Of a DNA stretch of 64,000 nucleotides, positions 1 to 8,383 are shown in pieces (the stretch's first letter is position 1; every line of letters begins with the position of its first letter). Source of the stretch: Bradyrhizobium betae (lineage in GTDB: Bacteria > Pseudomonadota > Alphaproteobacteria > Rhizobiales > Xanthobacteraceae); assembly GCF_004123905.1 (NCBI RefSeq), contig NZ_MZXW01000016.1, forward strand, positions 930,001 to 994,000, in the 5' to 3' direction. The position numbers were made by a program, and so were the translations under genes. The notes beneath the pieces are model-generated. The model did not search any database, was not told where the DNA came from, and saw nothing but the letters and a program-made list of their open reading frames with translations.

Positions 1-354
1 GCTCAGCGCGGAGACCTTGTCGGGGTGTCGTGCGGCCGTCTCCAGCGAGATCAGCGATCCCATGGAATGGCCGATCAGATGTGCCTTCGCCACGCCGGCC
101 GCTTCCAGCAGCGTCGCGGTCCAGTCAGCCATCTCTGCGATGCTGCCGAGTGAAGGCCCGGCCGAGCGGCCGTGGCCGGGCAAATCAGGCGCCAGCACGC
201 CAAAGCCGTGATGCGCAAACCAGCGCGTGTGCAGCGCCCAGGTCGAACGATCGAAGCCGGCGCCATGGAGGAAGACGGCCGTGGGCAGGGACTTGTCGAA
301 CTCACGGCCGCCGGTCGCGACAAACACATCAGTGCCGTTGACGGAAAGCTTCAT
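1..354 (-). CDS. Alpha/beta hydrolase, partial (C-terminus outside window)
   Basis: The first 118 residues of an alpha/beta-hydrolase are visible on the minus strand; the stop lies beyond the left edge. The N-terminal strand is followed by an HGAGFD oxyanion-hole segment, then APDLPGHGRS and the nucleophile elbow GHSMGS (Ser). The acid and histidine of the triad are off the edge. The start is the ATG at 352-354, only 4 bases after the stop of the MetY-type gene, so the two are probably co-transcribed. Substrate cannot be told from this piece; the family covers esterases and C-C hydrolases. Confidence 0.85.
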   Translation of the reverse strand, partial: MKLSVNGTDVFVATGGREFDKSLPTAVFLHGAGFDRSTWALHTRWFAHHGFGVLAPDLPGHGRSAGPSLGSIAEMADWTATLLEAAGVAKAHLIGHSMGSLISLETAARHPDKVSALS

Positions 355-358
355 GGCG

Positions 359-1654
359 TCAGACCTTCTGCGAGATGCGCAGCGCTTGGGAGAGATCGTC
401 GATGATGTCCGACGCCGTCTCGATGCCGACCGAGAGCCGCACCAGTTCCTCGCCGATGCCGGCGGCCTTGAGCTGAGCGGCATCCATCTGCTGATGCGTG
501 GTGGAAGCGGGGTGGATTACCAGCGTCTTGGCGTCGCCGACATTGGCGAGATGGCTGATCATGCGCAGGGACTCGATGAACTTGCGGCCTGCGGGTCGCC
601 CGCCCTTGATGCCGAAGGAGACGATCGAGCCGGCGCCACGCGGCAGCAACTGTTTTGCCAGCTGATAGTCCGTGTGGTCCTCAAGCGAGGGATGCAGCAC
701 CCAATCCACCGCCTTGTTGGACTTCAGCGCCTCCAGCACGAGGTGCGTGTTCTGCATGTGGCGGTCCATGCGGACGCCCAGCGTCTCCACGCCCTGCAAC
801 AGCTGGAACGCGTTGGTCGGCGACAGACAGGCGCCGAAATCGCGCAGGCCTTCGGTGCGCGCGCGCATGATGAAGGCGGCGGTGCCGAACTGCTCGTCGA
901 AGACGATGCCGTGATAGCCGCCATAGGGCTCGGTCAGCACCCCGAACTTGTCGGAGTCGCGCCAGTCGAAGCGGCCGCCGTCGACGATGGCGCCGCCGAT
1001 CGCGATGCCGTGGCCGCCGATCCATTTGGTCGCTGAATGCATGACGATGTCGGCGCCAAGCTCGATCGGACGGCTGAGATAGGGCGTCGCAAAGGTGTTG
1101 TCGATCAGCAGCGGAATCTTGGCGTCATGTGCGATCGCCGCGACCTTCGGGATGTCGAGCACTTCGAGGCCGGGATTGCCGATGGTCTCGCCGATCACGA
1201 GCTTCGTGTTCGGCTTGATGGCTGCGCGGAACGCGTCGAGATCGCGCGGCTTGACGAAGGTCGTGGTGATGCCGAAGCGCGGCAGTGTGTGCGCCAGCAG
1301 ATTGATGGTGCCGCCGTAAAGCGAGCTCGACGCCACGATGTGGTCGCCGGCGTTGAGCAGCGTCGCGATCGCCAGATGCAGCGCGGCCATGCCGCTCGCG
1401 GTGCAGATCGCGCCGACGCCGCCTTCCAGCGCCGCGAGCCGTTCCTCCAGCACGCCGGTGGTCGGGTTGGAGATGCGCGTATAGATGTGGCCGGCGCGTT
1501 CCAGATTGAACAGCGCGGCGGCGTGATCGGAATCCTGGAACACGTAGGACGTGGTCTGGTAGATCGGCACCGCGCGGGCGCCGGTCGCGGGATCCGGATG
1601 CTGGCCCGCATGCAGGCTTAGGGTCTCGAAGGCAGGCGGTTTTGGCGCGGGCAT
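359..1654 (-). CDS. metY: O-acetylhomoserine sulfhydrylase-type PLP enzyme (MetY-like)
   Basis: A 431-residue cytosolic Cys/Met-metabolism PLP enzyme. The start begins MPAPKPPAFETLSLHAG, an ATG preceded on the same strand by a GAGG ribosome site; the frame stays open further upstream but that extension has no family resemblance. Family signs are the N-terminal ETLSLHAGQ, the YTRISNPT phosphate/PLP segment, and the Schiff-base lysine in the HSATKW context. These fit O-acetylhomoserine aminocarboxypropyltransferase, which makes homocysteine from O-acetylhomoserine and sulfide. Length fits MetY (about 425-430) better than MetZ or cystathionine gamma-synthase (about 380-400). The downstream hydrolase follows within 4 bases. 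Confidence 0.88.
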   Translation of the reverse strand: MPAPKPPAFETLSLHAGQHPDPATGARAVPIYQTTSYVFQDSDHAAALFNLERAGHIYTRISNPTTGVLEERLAALEGGVGAICTASGMAALHLAIATLLNAGDHIVASSSLYGGTINLLAHTLPRFGITTTFVKPRDLDAFRAAIKPNTKLVIGETIGNPGLEVLDIPKVAAIAHDAKIPLLIDNTFATPYLSRPIELGADIVMHSATKWIGGHGIAIGGAIVDGGRFDWRDSDKFGVLTEPYGGYHGIVFDEQFGTAAFIMRARTEGLRDFGACLSPTNAFQLLQGVETLGVRMDRHMQNTHLVLEALKSNKAVDWVLHPSLEDHTDYQLAKQLLPRGAGSIVSFGIKGGRPAGRKFIESLRMISHLANVGDAKTLVIHPASTTHQQMDAAQLKAAGIGEELVRLSVGIETASDIIDDLSQALRISQKV

Positions 1655-1748
1655 GCTTGGCCTCGTTGGTCGGTCGGCGAGGCGGCCGTTGTGCCATAAA
1701 ACAGAGGGCGAAGTCAGCCCATTGACAGCGCCGCGTGATGCCGCGCAG

Positions 1749-2510
1749 CTAGCCGCCGATCGCCTGCTCGATGGTGCGGGCCTCGCGCAGCAAAATCTCC
1801 GCAACCTCCTGCTCGCGGCGGGGGCCTAGCCTCGTCCGAACGGCGGAGACGGTCATGGCCGCGGCCGGCTGCCCATCCGGCGTCTTGATCCAGGTCGAGA
1901 TCGATTTCGTGCCCTGCACGAGGCCGATCTCTCTCATATTATATCCCCGCTTCCGCGCCGCGGTGACCTGGCCGAGCACCGTCGCGGCGTCGGTCTGGTA
2001 GGCGGCGAACCGCTTCTCATTGGCTGCGACGATTTTTCGCGCGTCCGGCGCGGGCATCGCGGCGAGGATGGCGACGCCGGCGCTGGAGACACCGAGCGGC
2101 CGGCGTGCGCCGACCTCGATCGACAGCACCTGGATCGGATAGATGCCGATCCTGCGATCGACGCACAGCGTGTCGTTGCCGGTCCGCGCCGTCAGGAACA
2201 GGGTGTCTCCGATCTCGGCTGACGCACGCCGCAGCGACGGATTGGCGGCGACCAGCAACCGCGAAGGTCGGGGACGCGCAAGCGCGAGCTCCGGCACCTG
2301 GTTGCCGATCGCATAACGGCCGGTTTTGTTGTGCCGCTCGACGATGCCTTCCTCGATCAGCACATGGACGATGCGATGCACGGTCGGGCGGGTGAGGCCG
2401 GTCGCGCGCACGACCTCGGCCAATGGCACACCGTCCTCGCGGCCTGCGGCAAGAATGCGCAGCACCGCGAGCGCGCGCCGGATCGCCTGCGCGCCCTGTC
2501 GCGGTTCCAT
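1749..2510 (-). CDS. IclR-family transcriptional regulator
   Basis: A 253-residue IclR regulator when started at the ATG at 2508-2510 (MEPRQGAQAIRRALAVL). Residues about 5-70 form the winged helix (LAEVVRATGLTRPTVHRIVHVL), and the rest is the effector domain (VDRRIGIYPIQVLS, RPLGVSSAGVAILA). An in-frame ATG at 2547-2549 lies inside the palindrome at 2543-2559 and another start is possible at 2576; I prefer 2510 because it leaves the operator outside the gene. Divergent from the catabolic operon starting at 2679, which it probably controls together with itself. Confidence 0.85.
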   Translation of the reverse strand: MEPRQGAQAIRRALAVLRILAAGREDGVPLAEVVRATGLTRPTVHRIVHVLIEEGIVERHNKTGRYAIGNQVPELALARPRPSRLLVAANPSLRRASAEIGDTLFLTARTGNDTLCVDRRIGIYPIQVLSIEVGARRPLGVSSAGVAILAAMPAPDARKIVAANEKRFAAYQTDAATVLGQVTAARKRGYNMREIGLVQGTKSISTWIKTPDGQPAAAMTVSAVRTRLGPRREQEVAEILLREARTIEQAIGG

Positions 2511-2542
2511 TGCGTCGCGAGCGGATTTCGGTGAAAGTCGCC

Positions 2543-2559
2543 TGTCCATAATATGGACA
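2543..2559. promoter_or_regulatory. Perfect palindrome, probable IclR operator
   Basis: TGTCCATAATATGGACA is a perfect inverted repeat (TGTCCATA / TATGGACA around one A). It lies between the IclR gene and the divergent operon beginning at 2679. Position and symmetry suit an IclR-type operator controlling both directions; binding by this protein is inferred. Confidence 0.6.
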
Positions 2560-2678
2560 AGAACGCCACAATTCACTCGACAGGTAAAGCGCGCATCTGG
2601 AGATTGCGCGGCGATTCGAGCGCCATGCGCAACGTCAGGGCGTTCGAAGTGAATTGGAAGCGCCGCCGGGAGGTTAAC

Positions 2679-3644
2679 ATGAGATTAATCGCGATTGCCA
2701 TAGCCGCTGTCACTGCGATGCTGGCGGGGCCCGCATCAGCCCAGCAATGGCCGGCGCGCAGCGTCAAGCTGATCGTGCCGTATCCGGCCGGCGGCAATGT
2801 CGACAGCGCCGCGCGCATCGTCGCCGACAAGCTCCAGGAAAAGCTCGGCCAGCCCTTCATCATCGAGAACAAAGCCGGCGCCGGCGGCATGATCGCGGGC
2901 GAAGCCTTCGCGAAATCGGCGCCCGACGGCTACACGCTGTTCGTCGGTGCCAACGGCCCGGTGCTGTTCGCGACCGAGATCAACAAGCGCGACGCCTATA
3001 ATTGGAAGAAGGATTTCCTTCCCATTACGACCATCTCGATGACGCCGCTGGTGCTCGAGGTGCATCCCTCCGTGCAGGCGAACACGTTCAAGGAATTCGT
3101 GGAGCTCGCCAAGCGCGATCCCGGCAAGCTGACGATGGCCTCGCCCGGCCCCGGCACCACCAACCATTTGCTCAGCGAGCTGATGCAGGAGAATCTCGGC
3201 CTGCAATGGGTCACCGCGCACTACCGCGGCAACGCGCCCGCGATCAACGACCTGCTCGGCGGCCAGGTGCAGTTCGCATTCGACCAGCTCACGGTCAGCC
3301 TGCAGCACATCAAGGCCGGCCTGTTCCGCGCGCTCGCCGTCACCAGCCCGCATCGCCTGAAGTCGTTGCCTGACGTGCCGACCTTTGCCGAGCTCGGCTA
3401 CAAGGATTTTGACGGCCAGACCTTTACCGGCCTGTTCGCGCCCGCGGGCACGCCGGCGCCTGTTATCGACAAGCTGCACGAGACGCTGGTCGCGATCCTG
3501 AAGGACCCCGCCGTGGTCGACAAGTTCGAGAAGCTCGGCGGCGAAGCCACGCCGATGACGCCGGACGAGTTCAAGGCCTATCTCGAGCGCGAGGACGCCA
3601 AGTGGATTCCGGTCGTGCGCAAGGCCAACATCAAGGCTGAATGA
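2679..3644 (+). CDS. Tripartite tricarboxylate transporter (TTT/Bug) substrate-binding protein
   Basis: A 321-residue periplasmic binding protein. The ATG at 2679 follows a strong GGGAGG site and opens a Sec signal peptide (MRLIAIAIAAVTAMLAGPASA, cleavage near ASA-QQ). Mature features are those of the Bug/TctC family: WPARSVKLIVPYPAGG, GNVDSAARIVADKL, KAGAGGMIAGEAFAKSAPDG, VPTFAELGY and a C-terminal EGVDA-like lobe. It binds a small carboxylate for uptake. No TctA/TctB membrane subunits are encoded in the window, so it either uses a distant permease or acts as a sensor, as is common for Bug proteins. First gene of an operon running to 7285. Confidence 0.92.
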   Translation: MRLIAIAIAAVTAMLAGPASAQQWPARSVKLIVPYPAGGNVDSAARIVADKLQEKLGQPFIIENKAGAGGMIAGEAFAKSAPDGYTLFVGANGPVLFATEINKRDAYNWKKDFLPITTISMTPLVLEVHPSVQANTFKEFVELAKRDPGKLTMASPGPGTTNHLLSELMQENLGLQWVTAHYRGNAPAINDLLGGQVQFAFDQLTVSLQHIKAGLFRALAVTSPHRLKSLPDVPTFAELGYKDFDGQTFTGLFAPAGTPAPVIDKLHETLVAILKDPAVVDKFEKLGGEATPMTPDEFKAYLEREDAKWIPVVRKANIKAE

Positions 3645-3647
3645 TCG

Positions 3648-4265
3648 ATGCAGATCGACCCCACCGAGCTCGGCGCGGAGCGCATCTACCGCCTGATGAC
3701 CGGCATCGTGGTGCCGCGCCCGATCGCCTGGGTGACGAGCCTGTCGCGTAGCGGCGTGCTCAACCTCGCCCCCTTCAGCGCCTTCACCTTCGTCTCGCAG
3801 AAGCCGCCGATGCTCGCCATCAGCGTCGGCCGCAAGGGCGCGGACTACAAGGACACCGCGCACAACATCCTCGATACCGAGGAATATGTGATCCACATCG
3901 CCGATACCCCGCTGATGAAGGCGGTGCACGACAGCTCGGTCGAGCATCCGCCTGAAATCAGCGAGGTCGAGCATCTCGGGCTGGAGACGTTGCCCTGCGA
4001 GCGCATCAAGGTACGGCGCTTGGCGGCGGCACCCGTTGCGATGGAATGCCGCTTCCGCCAGTGCCTCGAATTCGGTGACGCCCGCAGCCGGCTGATCGTC
4101 GGCGAAGTCGTGATGTTTCATTTGCGCGACGGCCTAGTGAACGACGGCAAGGTGGAGACCAAGGCGCTCGACCCGATCGCGCGCATCGGCGGTCCGCGTT
4201 ACGCCACGCTTGGCGAGATCGTGACGCTGAACACCGTGTTCCAGACTCCCAAATCGAAAGACTGA
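3648..4265 (+). CDS. Flavin reductase family protein
   Basis: A 205-residue protein with the FMN-binding split-barrel signature of flavin-reductase-like proteins (YRLMTGIVVPRPIAWVTS, NLAPFSAFTFVSQKPPMLAISVG, KDTAHNILDTEEYVIHI). Such proteins reduce flavin for two-component monooxygenases or act as small flavoproteins. The gene starts 3 bases after the preceding stop, so it is translationally close to the transport gene. No partner monooxygenase is encoded nearby; its role in the operon is therefore open. Confidence 0.85.
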   Translation: MQIDPTELGAERIYRLMTGIVVPRPIAWVTSLSRSGVLNLAPFSAFTFVSQKPPMLAISVGRKGADYKDTAHNILDTEEYVIHIADTPLMKAVHDSSVEHPPEISEVEHLGLETLPCERIKVRRLAAAPVAMECRFRQCLEFGDARSRLIVGEVVMFHLRDGLVNDGKVETKALDPIARIGGPRYATLGEIVTLNTVFQTPKSKD

Positions 4266-4309
4266 GCGCGCAGCCTCGCCTCGCGCCGCCAGACACTTGG
4301 AGAACGATC

Positions 4310-5170
4310 ATGCGACTCGTAAGCTATCTCCTGGACGGAGAGCCGCTCTATGGTGCCGCCGTTGACGGCGGTGTCGTCGATCTGACCAAACGGATCGGTC
4401 GTGACTATTCTGACGTCAAGGCGCTGATCGCGGCCAACGCGCTCGCCGAGGCGCAGGAAGCGGTCGCCGGACAAAAGCCTGACTACGCGCTGGACGAGCT
4501 GGTCCTGCTGCCGCCGGTGCTGGCGCCGGAAAAGCTCTGGTGCATCGGCGTCAACTACGCCGAGCGCAACGCCGAATATAAAGACAATTCCGATCTGCCC
4601 AAATATCCCAGCTTGTTCGTGCGCAGCATGTCGTCGATGACGGGCTCCGGCCAAACGCTCGAGAAGCCTCACGTATCTGAGCAGCTCGACTATGAAGGCG
4701 AGCTCGTCATCGTGATCGGGCAGGGCGGCCGCCACATTCCGCGCGAAAAGGCGTGGTCGCACATTTTCGGCATGACGCTGTGCAACGAGGGCACGGTCCG
4801 AGACTGGCTGCGCCACGGCAAGTTCAACGTGACGCAGGGCAAGAATTTTGATCGCTCCGGTAGCATCGGGCCCTGGATCGTCACGGCTGACGAGCTCGAC
4901 CCGCGCGGTCCTCACGACATCACCACGCGCGTCAACGGCGAGGTGCGGCAGCAGGACACCACCGAGCGGCTGATGTTCCCGTTCGATTATCTGATCTCCT
5001 ATCTCTCGACCTTCGCCACGCTGAAGCCCGGCGACATGATCGTCACGGGCACGCCAACGGGGGCGGGCGTGCGCTTCGATCCGCCGCGCTGGCTGAAAGT
5101 CGGCGACGTCGTCGAGGTCGAGTCCAGCCGCATCGGCGTGCTGCGCAACACCGTCGCCGCGGAGCAATAG
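4310..5170 (+). CDS. Fumarylacetoacetate hydrolase family protein
   Basis: A 286-residue FAH-fold enzyme. The motifs CIGVNYAERNAEY, YEGELVIVIG, GKNFDRSGSIGPW, FPFDYLISYLS and DMIVTGTPTGAG mark the metal site and fold. In the segment usually written ND-S-RD it carries NEGTVRD, so the usual Asp after Asn is Glu here. Family members hydrolyse, hydrate or decarboxylate acylpyruvates and ring-cleavage products. Placed directly before an HpaH-like hydratase, it may act on a meta-cleavage intermediate. An ATG with upstream GGAGAA supports the start. Confidence 0.88.
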   Translation: MRLVSYLLDGEPLYGAAVDGGVVDLTKRIGRDYSDVKALIAANALAEAQEAVAGQKPDYALDELVLLPPVLAPEKLWCIGVNYAERNAEYKDNSDLPKYPSLFVRSMSSMTGSGQTLEKPHVSEQLDYEGELVIVIGQGGRHIPREKAWSHIFGMTLCNEGTVRDWLRHGKFNVTQGKNFDRSGSIGPWIVTADELDPRGPHDITTRVNGEVRQQDTTERLMFPFDYLISYLSTFATLKPGDMIVTGTPTGAGVRFDPPRWLKVGDVVEVESSRIGVLRNTVAAEQ

Positions 5171-5173
5171 ACC

Positions 5174-5977
5174 ATGCTGGATGCCGCCACGATCGAACGC
5201 CTTGCCGCGCGGCTGGATGAGGCGGAGCGCACCAAGTCGCTGATCACGATGTTCACGAAGGACTATCCCGATTTTAGCATCGAGGATGCCTACGCGGTCC
5301 AACGCGCCTGGACCAAGCTCCAGCTCGGCCGCGGCCGCATCATCAAGGGCCACAAGATCGGCCTGACCTCGAAGGCGATGCAGAACGCGGTCGGCATCTC
5401 CGAGCCCGATTACGGCGTGCTGTTCGCCGACATGTTCTATGCCGACGCCACGCCGATTCCGTTCGACCGTTTCTATGCGCCGCGGATCGAGGTCGAGCTC
5501 GCCTTCGTGCTGAAGGCGCCGCTGCGTGGGCCGGATTGCACCATCTTCGACGTGCTCAACGCCACCGACTACGTTACCCCGGCGCTGGAGATCCTGGAGA
5601 CGCGGATGCATCGGGTCGATCCCGAGACCGGCAAAGCGCGAAAGGTCATGGACACGATCTCGGACAACGCGGCAAATGCTGCGCTGGTGCTTGGCGGCCG
5701 GCCGTTCCGCCCGATGGATGCCGATATGCGCTGGATCGGCGCACTGCTGTTCCGCAACGGCGAGGTCGAGGAGACCGGCCTTGCTGCGGGCGTGCTCAAT
5801 CATCCTGCCAACGGCATCGCCTGGCTCGCCAACCGCCTCGCGCCGCATGACGAACATCTTAAGGCTGGCGAGGTGGTGCTGGCTGGATCGTTCACGCGGC
5901 CCGTCGACATCCGCCGCGGCGATACGTTCCATGCCGACTATGGCGCGTTCGGCTCGGTGTCCTGCCAGTTCGTCTGA
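5174..5977 (+). CDS. hpaH: 2-oxo-hepta-3-ene-1,7-dioate hydratase-like (HpaH family)
   Basis: A 267-residue protein, the usual HpaH/HpcG length. It shows [34 protein letters not shown], the Glu-rich metal motif [38 protein letters not shown] and [22 protein letters not shown]. The family adds water to 2-oxo-hept-4-ene-1,7-dioate in homoprotocatechuate meta-cleavage; related enzymes include 2-oxopent-4-enoate hydratase. No ring-cleavage dioxygenase is in the operon, so the exact substrate is inferred. It starts 3 bases after the FAH gene. Confidence 0.88.
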   Translation: MLDAATIERLAARLDEAERTKSLITMFTKDYPDFSIEDAYAVQRAWTKLQLGRGRIIKGHKIGLTSKAMQNAVGISEPDYGVLFADMFYADATPIPFDRFYAPRIEVELAFVLKAPLRGPDCTIFDVLNATDYVTPALEILETRMHRVDPETGKARKVMDTISDNAANAALVLGGRPFRPMDADMRWIGALLFRNGEVEETGLAAGVLNHPANGIAWLANRLAPHDEHLKAGEVVLAGSFTRPVDIRRGDTFHADYGAFGSVSCQFV

Positions 5978-6003
5978 AACCAACACAAAAGAGGGAGCGC
6001 ACC

Positions 6004-6396
6004 ATGACGGGCCAAACGCGGCGCAAGAGCATCCATATCGGCGGCTTCAAGCACGCCAACCCGATTCCGAACGCCTGCCGTATCGGCAATCTCGTGATGT
6101 CAGGCGTCATCCTCGGCCGCGATGGTGCCGGCGTGATGCCCGAGAGCCTCGATGCCCAATGCGCCAACATGTTCGCCCATATGAAGGCGACCGTTGAGGC
6201 CGCCGGCGGCACCACGGACGACATCATCAAGATGACGGTGTGGTTGAAGGACCGCACGCAACGCGGGCCGGTGAATGTCGAGTGGCTCAAAATGTTTCCG
6301 GACGAGCATTCGCGCCCAGCGCGCCACGCGCTGCCGATGGACAACATGGACGGTGGCGCGCTGGTGCAGTGCGACTTCACCGCAATGATCGACTGA
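6004..6396 (+). CDS. RidA/YjgF family deaminase-like protein
   Basis: A 130-residue RidA-family protein. The core reads NPIPNACRIGNLVMSGVI, MFAHMKATVEAAGGTTDDIIKMTVWL and SRPARHALPM, which includes the conserved Arg that binds the carboxylate of imine/enamine intermediates. Family members hydrolyse reactive 2-aminoacrylate-type compounds or act in aromatic pathways such as aminomuconate deamination. Between a hydratase and an amidohydrolase it may process a side product of the pathway. A GAGGGAG site precedes the ATG. Confidence 0.85.
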   Translation: MTGQTRRKSIHIGGFKHANPIPNACRIGNLVMSGVILGRDGAGVMPESLDAQCANMFAHMKATVEAAGGTTDDIIKMTVWLKDRTQRGPVNVEWLKMFPDEHSRPARHALPMDNMDGGALVQCDFTAMID

Positions 6397-6409
6397 AGGA
6401 GCACTTTGC

Positions 6410-7285
6410 ATGCCGACCTATCTGCCGTTCGATCCCAATCCGCGCCGCCCGATCAAGGCGCCGCCGCCCAAAACCGTCGACAGCCAATTTCATGTGCTGG
6501 GTCCGATCGACAAATATCCCGAGCGTCCGGGGGCGGCCTATCGGATGCCGACCGCGACCTGGGAAGCGGCGCTGCGCGTCCACAAGACGCTCGGCATCGA
6601 GCGCGGCATCATCGTGCAGACCACGACCTACGGCGCCGATCATTCCGTCGTGCTCGACGGCCTCGCCGCGATGGGTCCGAACTATCGCGGTTGCGCCAAC
6701 GCGCTGGTGTTCGCGGAGGCGAACGATTCTTATCTCGCGAAATTGCATGATGCCGGTGTGCGCGGCGCGCGCTTCAGTTTCCGTCAGGAGCTCGGCGCGG
6801 TGCTGTCGGACCAGGACTTTGCGCGTGCGATCGCAAGGATTCGCGAGCTCGGCTGGTACGTCAAAATCCAGCCGGAGAAGGACGGCATCGTCTCCAGCGT
6901 CGCCAAGTACGAAAACCTCGACGTGCCCGTGCTGATCGACCACATGGCGCGCCCCGATCCGGAAGCCGGCAAGAACGATCCGAACCTGCGCAAGATGCTG
7001 GAGCTGCTGGCCAAGGGCAATTTCTGGGTGATGCTGTCGCTCGGCGAGAAGACCTCGAAGGCCGGTGCTCCCTACGACGACGTGATCCCGATCGCGCGCG
7101 CCTATATCGAGGCCGCAATCGACCGCTGCGTCTGGGCCAGCGACTGGCCGCACCCGGTTTCGGTCAAGCAGCCGCCGAACGACGCCGATTTGCTCGAGCT
7201 GATGTACCGCTACGCGCCGGACCAGGCCGAGCTGGAGAAGATCCTGGTGCACAATCCGGCGAAGCTGTTCGGGTTTGCGGATTGA
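6410..7285 (+). CDS. TIM-barrel amidohydrolase (COG3618/LigI-like lactonase family)
   Basis: A 291-residue protein of the amidohydrolase-2 type. It begins PKTVDSQFHVLG where metal-dependent members have the HxH pair: only the second His is present and Gln replaces the first. Later motifs are VLIDHMARPDP and WASDWPHPVSV, giving a histidine and the catalytic Asp. LigI-type lactonases and sulfomuconolactone hydrolases share this scaffold. As last gene of the operon it may open a lactone from ring cleavage. An AAGGAG site precedes the ATG. Confidence 0.83.
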   Translation: MPTYLPFDPNPRRPIKAPPPKTVDSQFHVLGPIDKYPERPGAAYRMPTATWEAALRVHKTLGIERGIIVQTTTYGADHSVVLDGLAAMGPNYRGCANALVFAEANDSYLAKLHDAGVRGARFSFRQELGAVLSDQDFARAIARIRELGWYVKIQPEKDGIVSSVAKYENLDVPVLIDHMARPDPEAGKNDPNLRKMLELLAKGNFWVMLSLGEKTSKAGAPYDDVIPIARAYIEAAIDRCVWASDWPHPVSVKQPPNDADLLELMYRYAPDQAELEKILVHNPAKLFGFAD

Positions 7286-7315
7286 TTCTTGCCGCGCTCA
7301 TTGCTGTTGGAATTT

Positions 7316-7340
7316 CCGGGGGCGCGCTGACGCGCCCCGG
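7316..7340. terminator. GC hairpin after catabolic operon
   Basis: GGGGCGCG and CGCGCCCC form an 8-bp stem around CTGA, extended by CC/GG. It sits 30 bases past the operon stop and before the convergent LuxR gene. There is no T run, so it is at most a weak or bidirectional terminator, or a remnant of a palindromic repeat. Confidence 0.35.
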
Positions 7341-7354
7341 AATGACGGGATAGC

Positions 7355-8083
7355 TTATGGCGAGATGATCCGGTCGCGCACGGCGATCATCACGGCCTGC
7401 GTGCGGGTCACTGCGCCAAGCTTGTCGCAGCTGCTCCTGATGTGAGCCTTCACCGTGCGCGCCGTGATGTGCAGGCGATCAGCGATCTGCTCCGTGGAGC
7501 GTCCGATGGCGGCCAGCGTCAGCACCTCGCGTTCGCGTATCGATAGTGCAAGCTGGGGCACCTGGGGCGCGCCGCCCAGCCTCACCGAGCGATCGAAGCC
7601 ATAAAGCGCCATGAGATGGAGCGCGGGTAACTGCCCATCCGGAAGTTTGATCGCGGCGCCTCCGAAAAAGACCTGACCCAGGCGGCGCGCAGGCGAGGCG
7701 ACCGGGATCATGAAGCCATCCACCATGCCGAAGTCGCGGACGCGCCGCACGAGCTCGGCCGTGCGCGGCTCCCGCTTCGGATCGTACGGCGCCTCCTTGA
7801 ACCATCGGAACGGCTGGACCGTCACGTTGCAGTAGCGCAGCGCCGGATCGGCGTACAGAAACTGCTCCTCGGAGTACATATCCAGAAAGCCGGCCGGCAG
7901 CCGTTCGGCGAGGACGGCCGCGCGCGGCCGTTCGGTCGCCGTAGGCGCAAGATAGGAGCAACAGAAATAATCAAAGCCGTGCTGCCCGAGCACGCCGCCC
8001 ATCGCGTCAAGAACGCTGGCGGCGTCGGGAAGCTTCTGCACTTTCTCCACGAACTCGAACGCGCGACGGCGAAACTCGTCCAT
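7355..8083 (-). CDS. LuxR-family regulator with autoinducer-binding-like domain
   Basis: A 242-residue protein started at MDEFRRRAFEFVEK (ATG at 8081-8083). Residues about 15-165 resemble the autoinducer-binding domain (FDYFCCSYLAPT, YSEEQFLYADPALRYC, PFRWFKEAPYDP), and residues about 175-235 are the GerE-type helix-turn-helix (LSIREREVLTLAAIGRSTEQIADRL, then TARTVKAHIRSSCDKLG). No luxI-type synthase is nearby, so it is a LuxR solo. The frame extends upstream only through a palindromic intergenic repeat, which argues for the start chosen here. Confidence 0.85.
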   Translation of the reverse strand: MDEFRRRAFEFVEKVQKLPDAASVLDAMGGVLGQHGFDYFCCSYLAPTATERPRAAVLAERLPAGFLDMYSEEQFLYADPALRYCNVTVQPFRWFKEAPYDPKREPRTAELVRRVRDFGMVDGFMIPVASPARRLGQVFFGGAAIKLPDGQLPALHLMALYGFDRSVRLGGAPQVPQLALSIREREVLTLAAIGRSTEQIADRLHITARTVKAHIRSSCDKLGAVTRTQAVMIAVRDRIISP

Positions 8084-8214
8084 CCACGGCCCCGCATCAG
8101 GTTGAGAGCTCGGCGAAGTGCCACCCTTCCTTATATGGAACTGTAGGACAGCCGTGTGTTGCTGGCAATCCGCGCGGAGTCGAGGGGCCATCAGGTCGTC
8201 GTCGCCGCTCTGCT

Positions 8215-8322
8215 CCCTCTCCCGCTTGCGGGAGAGGGTCGGGGTGAGGGCTCCTTCCTCTAGGAGATTGTCCCATTGCGGATACACCCTCTCCCCAACC
8301 CTCCCCCGCAAGCGGGGGAGGG
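8215..8322. repeat. Pair of opposed palindromic intergenic repeats
   Basis: Two near-identical hairpin units face each other. The first (8215-8238) pairs CCCTCTCCCGC with GCGGGAGAGGG; the second (8299-8322) pairs CCCTCCCCCGC with GCGGGGGAGGG. The flanks GGGGTGAGGG and CCCTCTCCCC are also opposed, so the whole forms a large inverted repeat between the LuxR gene and the next gene. This looks like a dispersed REP-type unit. Confidence 0.7.
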
Positions 8323-8383
8323 AGCGCACCTTTGTCGTCGCGCTATTCAGCCTGACCTTATCCCGCCCGAGGCCGCACTGCGC

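Noticed and set aside
2736..4121. 461-codon open frame on the minus strand under the TTT and flavin reductase genes
   Set aside because: Composition is Asp/Arg/His-rich and family-free; the plus strand has signal peptide, ribosome site and clear families.
4199..5986. 595-codon open frame on the minus strand under the FAH and HpaH genes
   Set aside because: Antisense shadow in high-GC DNA; the plus strand carries conserved metal-site motifs.
7355..8083. LuxR gene as part of a complete quorum-sensing pair
   Set aside because: No LuxI-type synthase is present in the window; it is called a solo.
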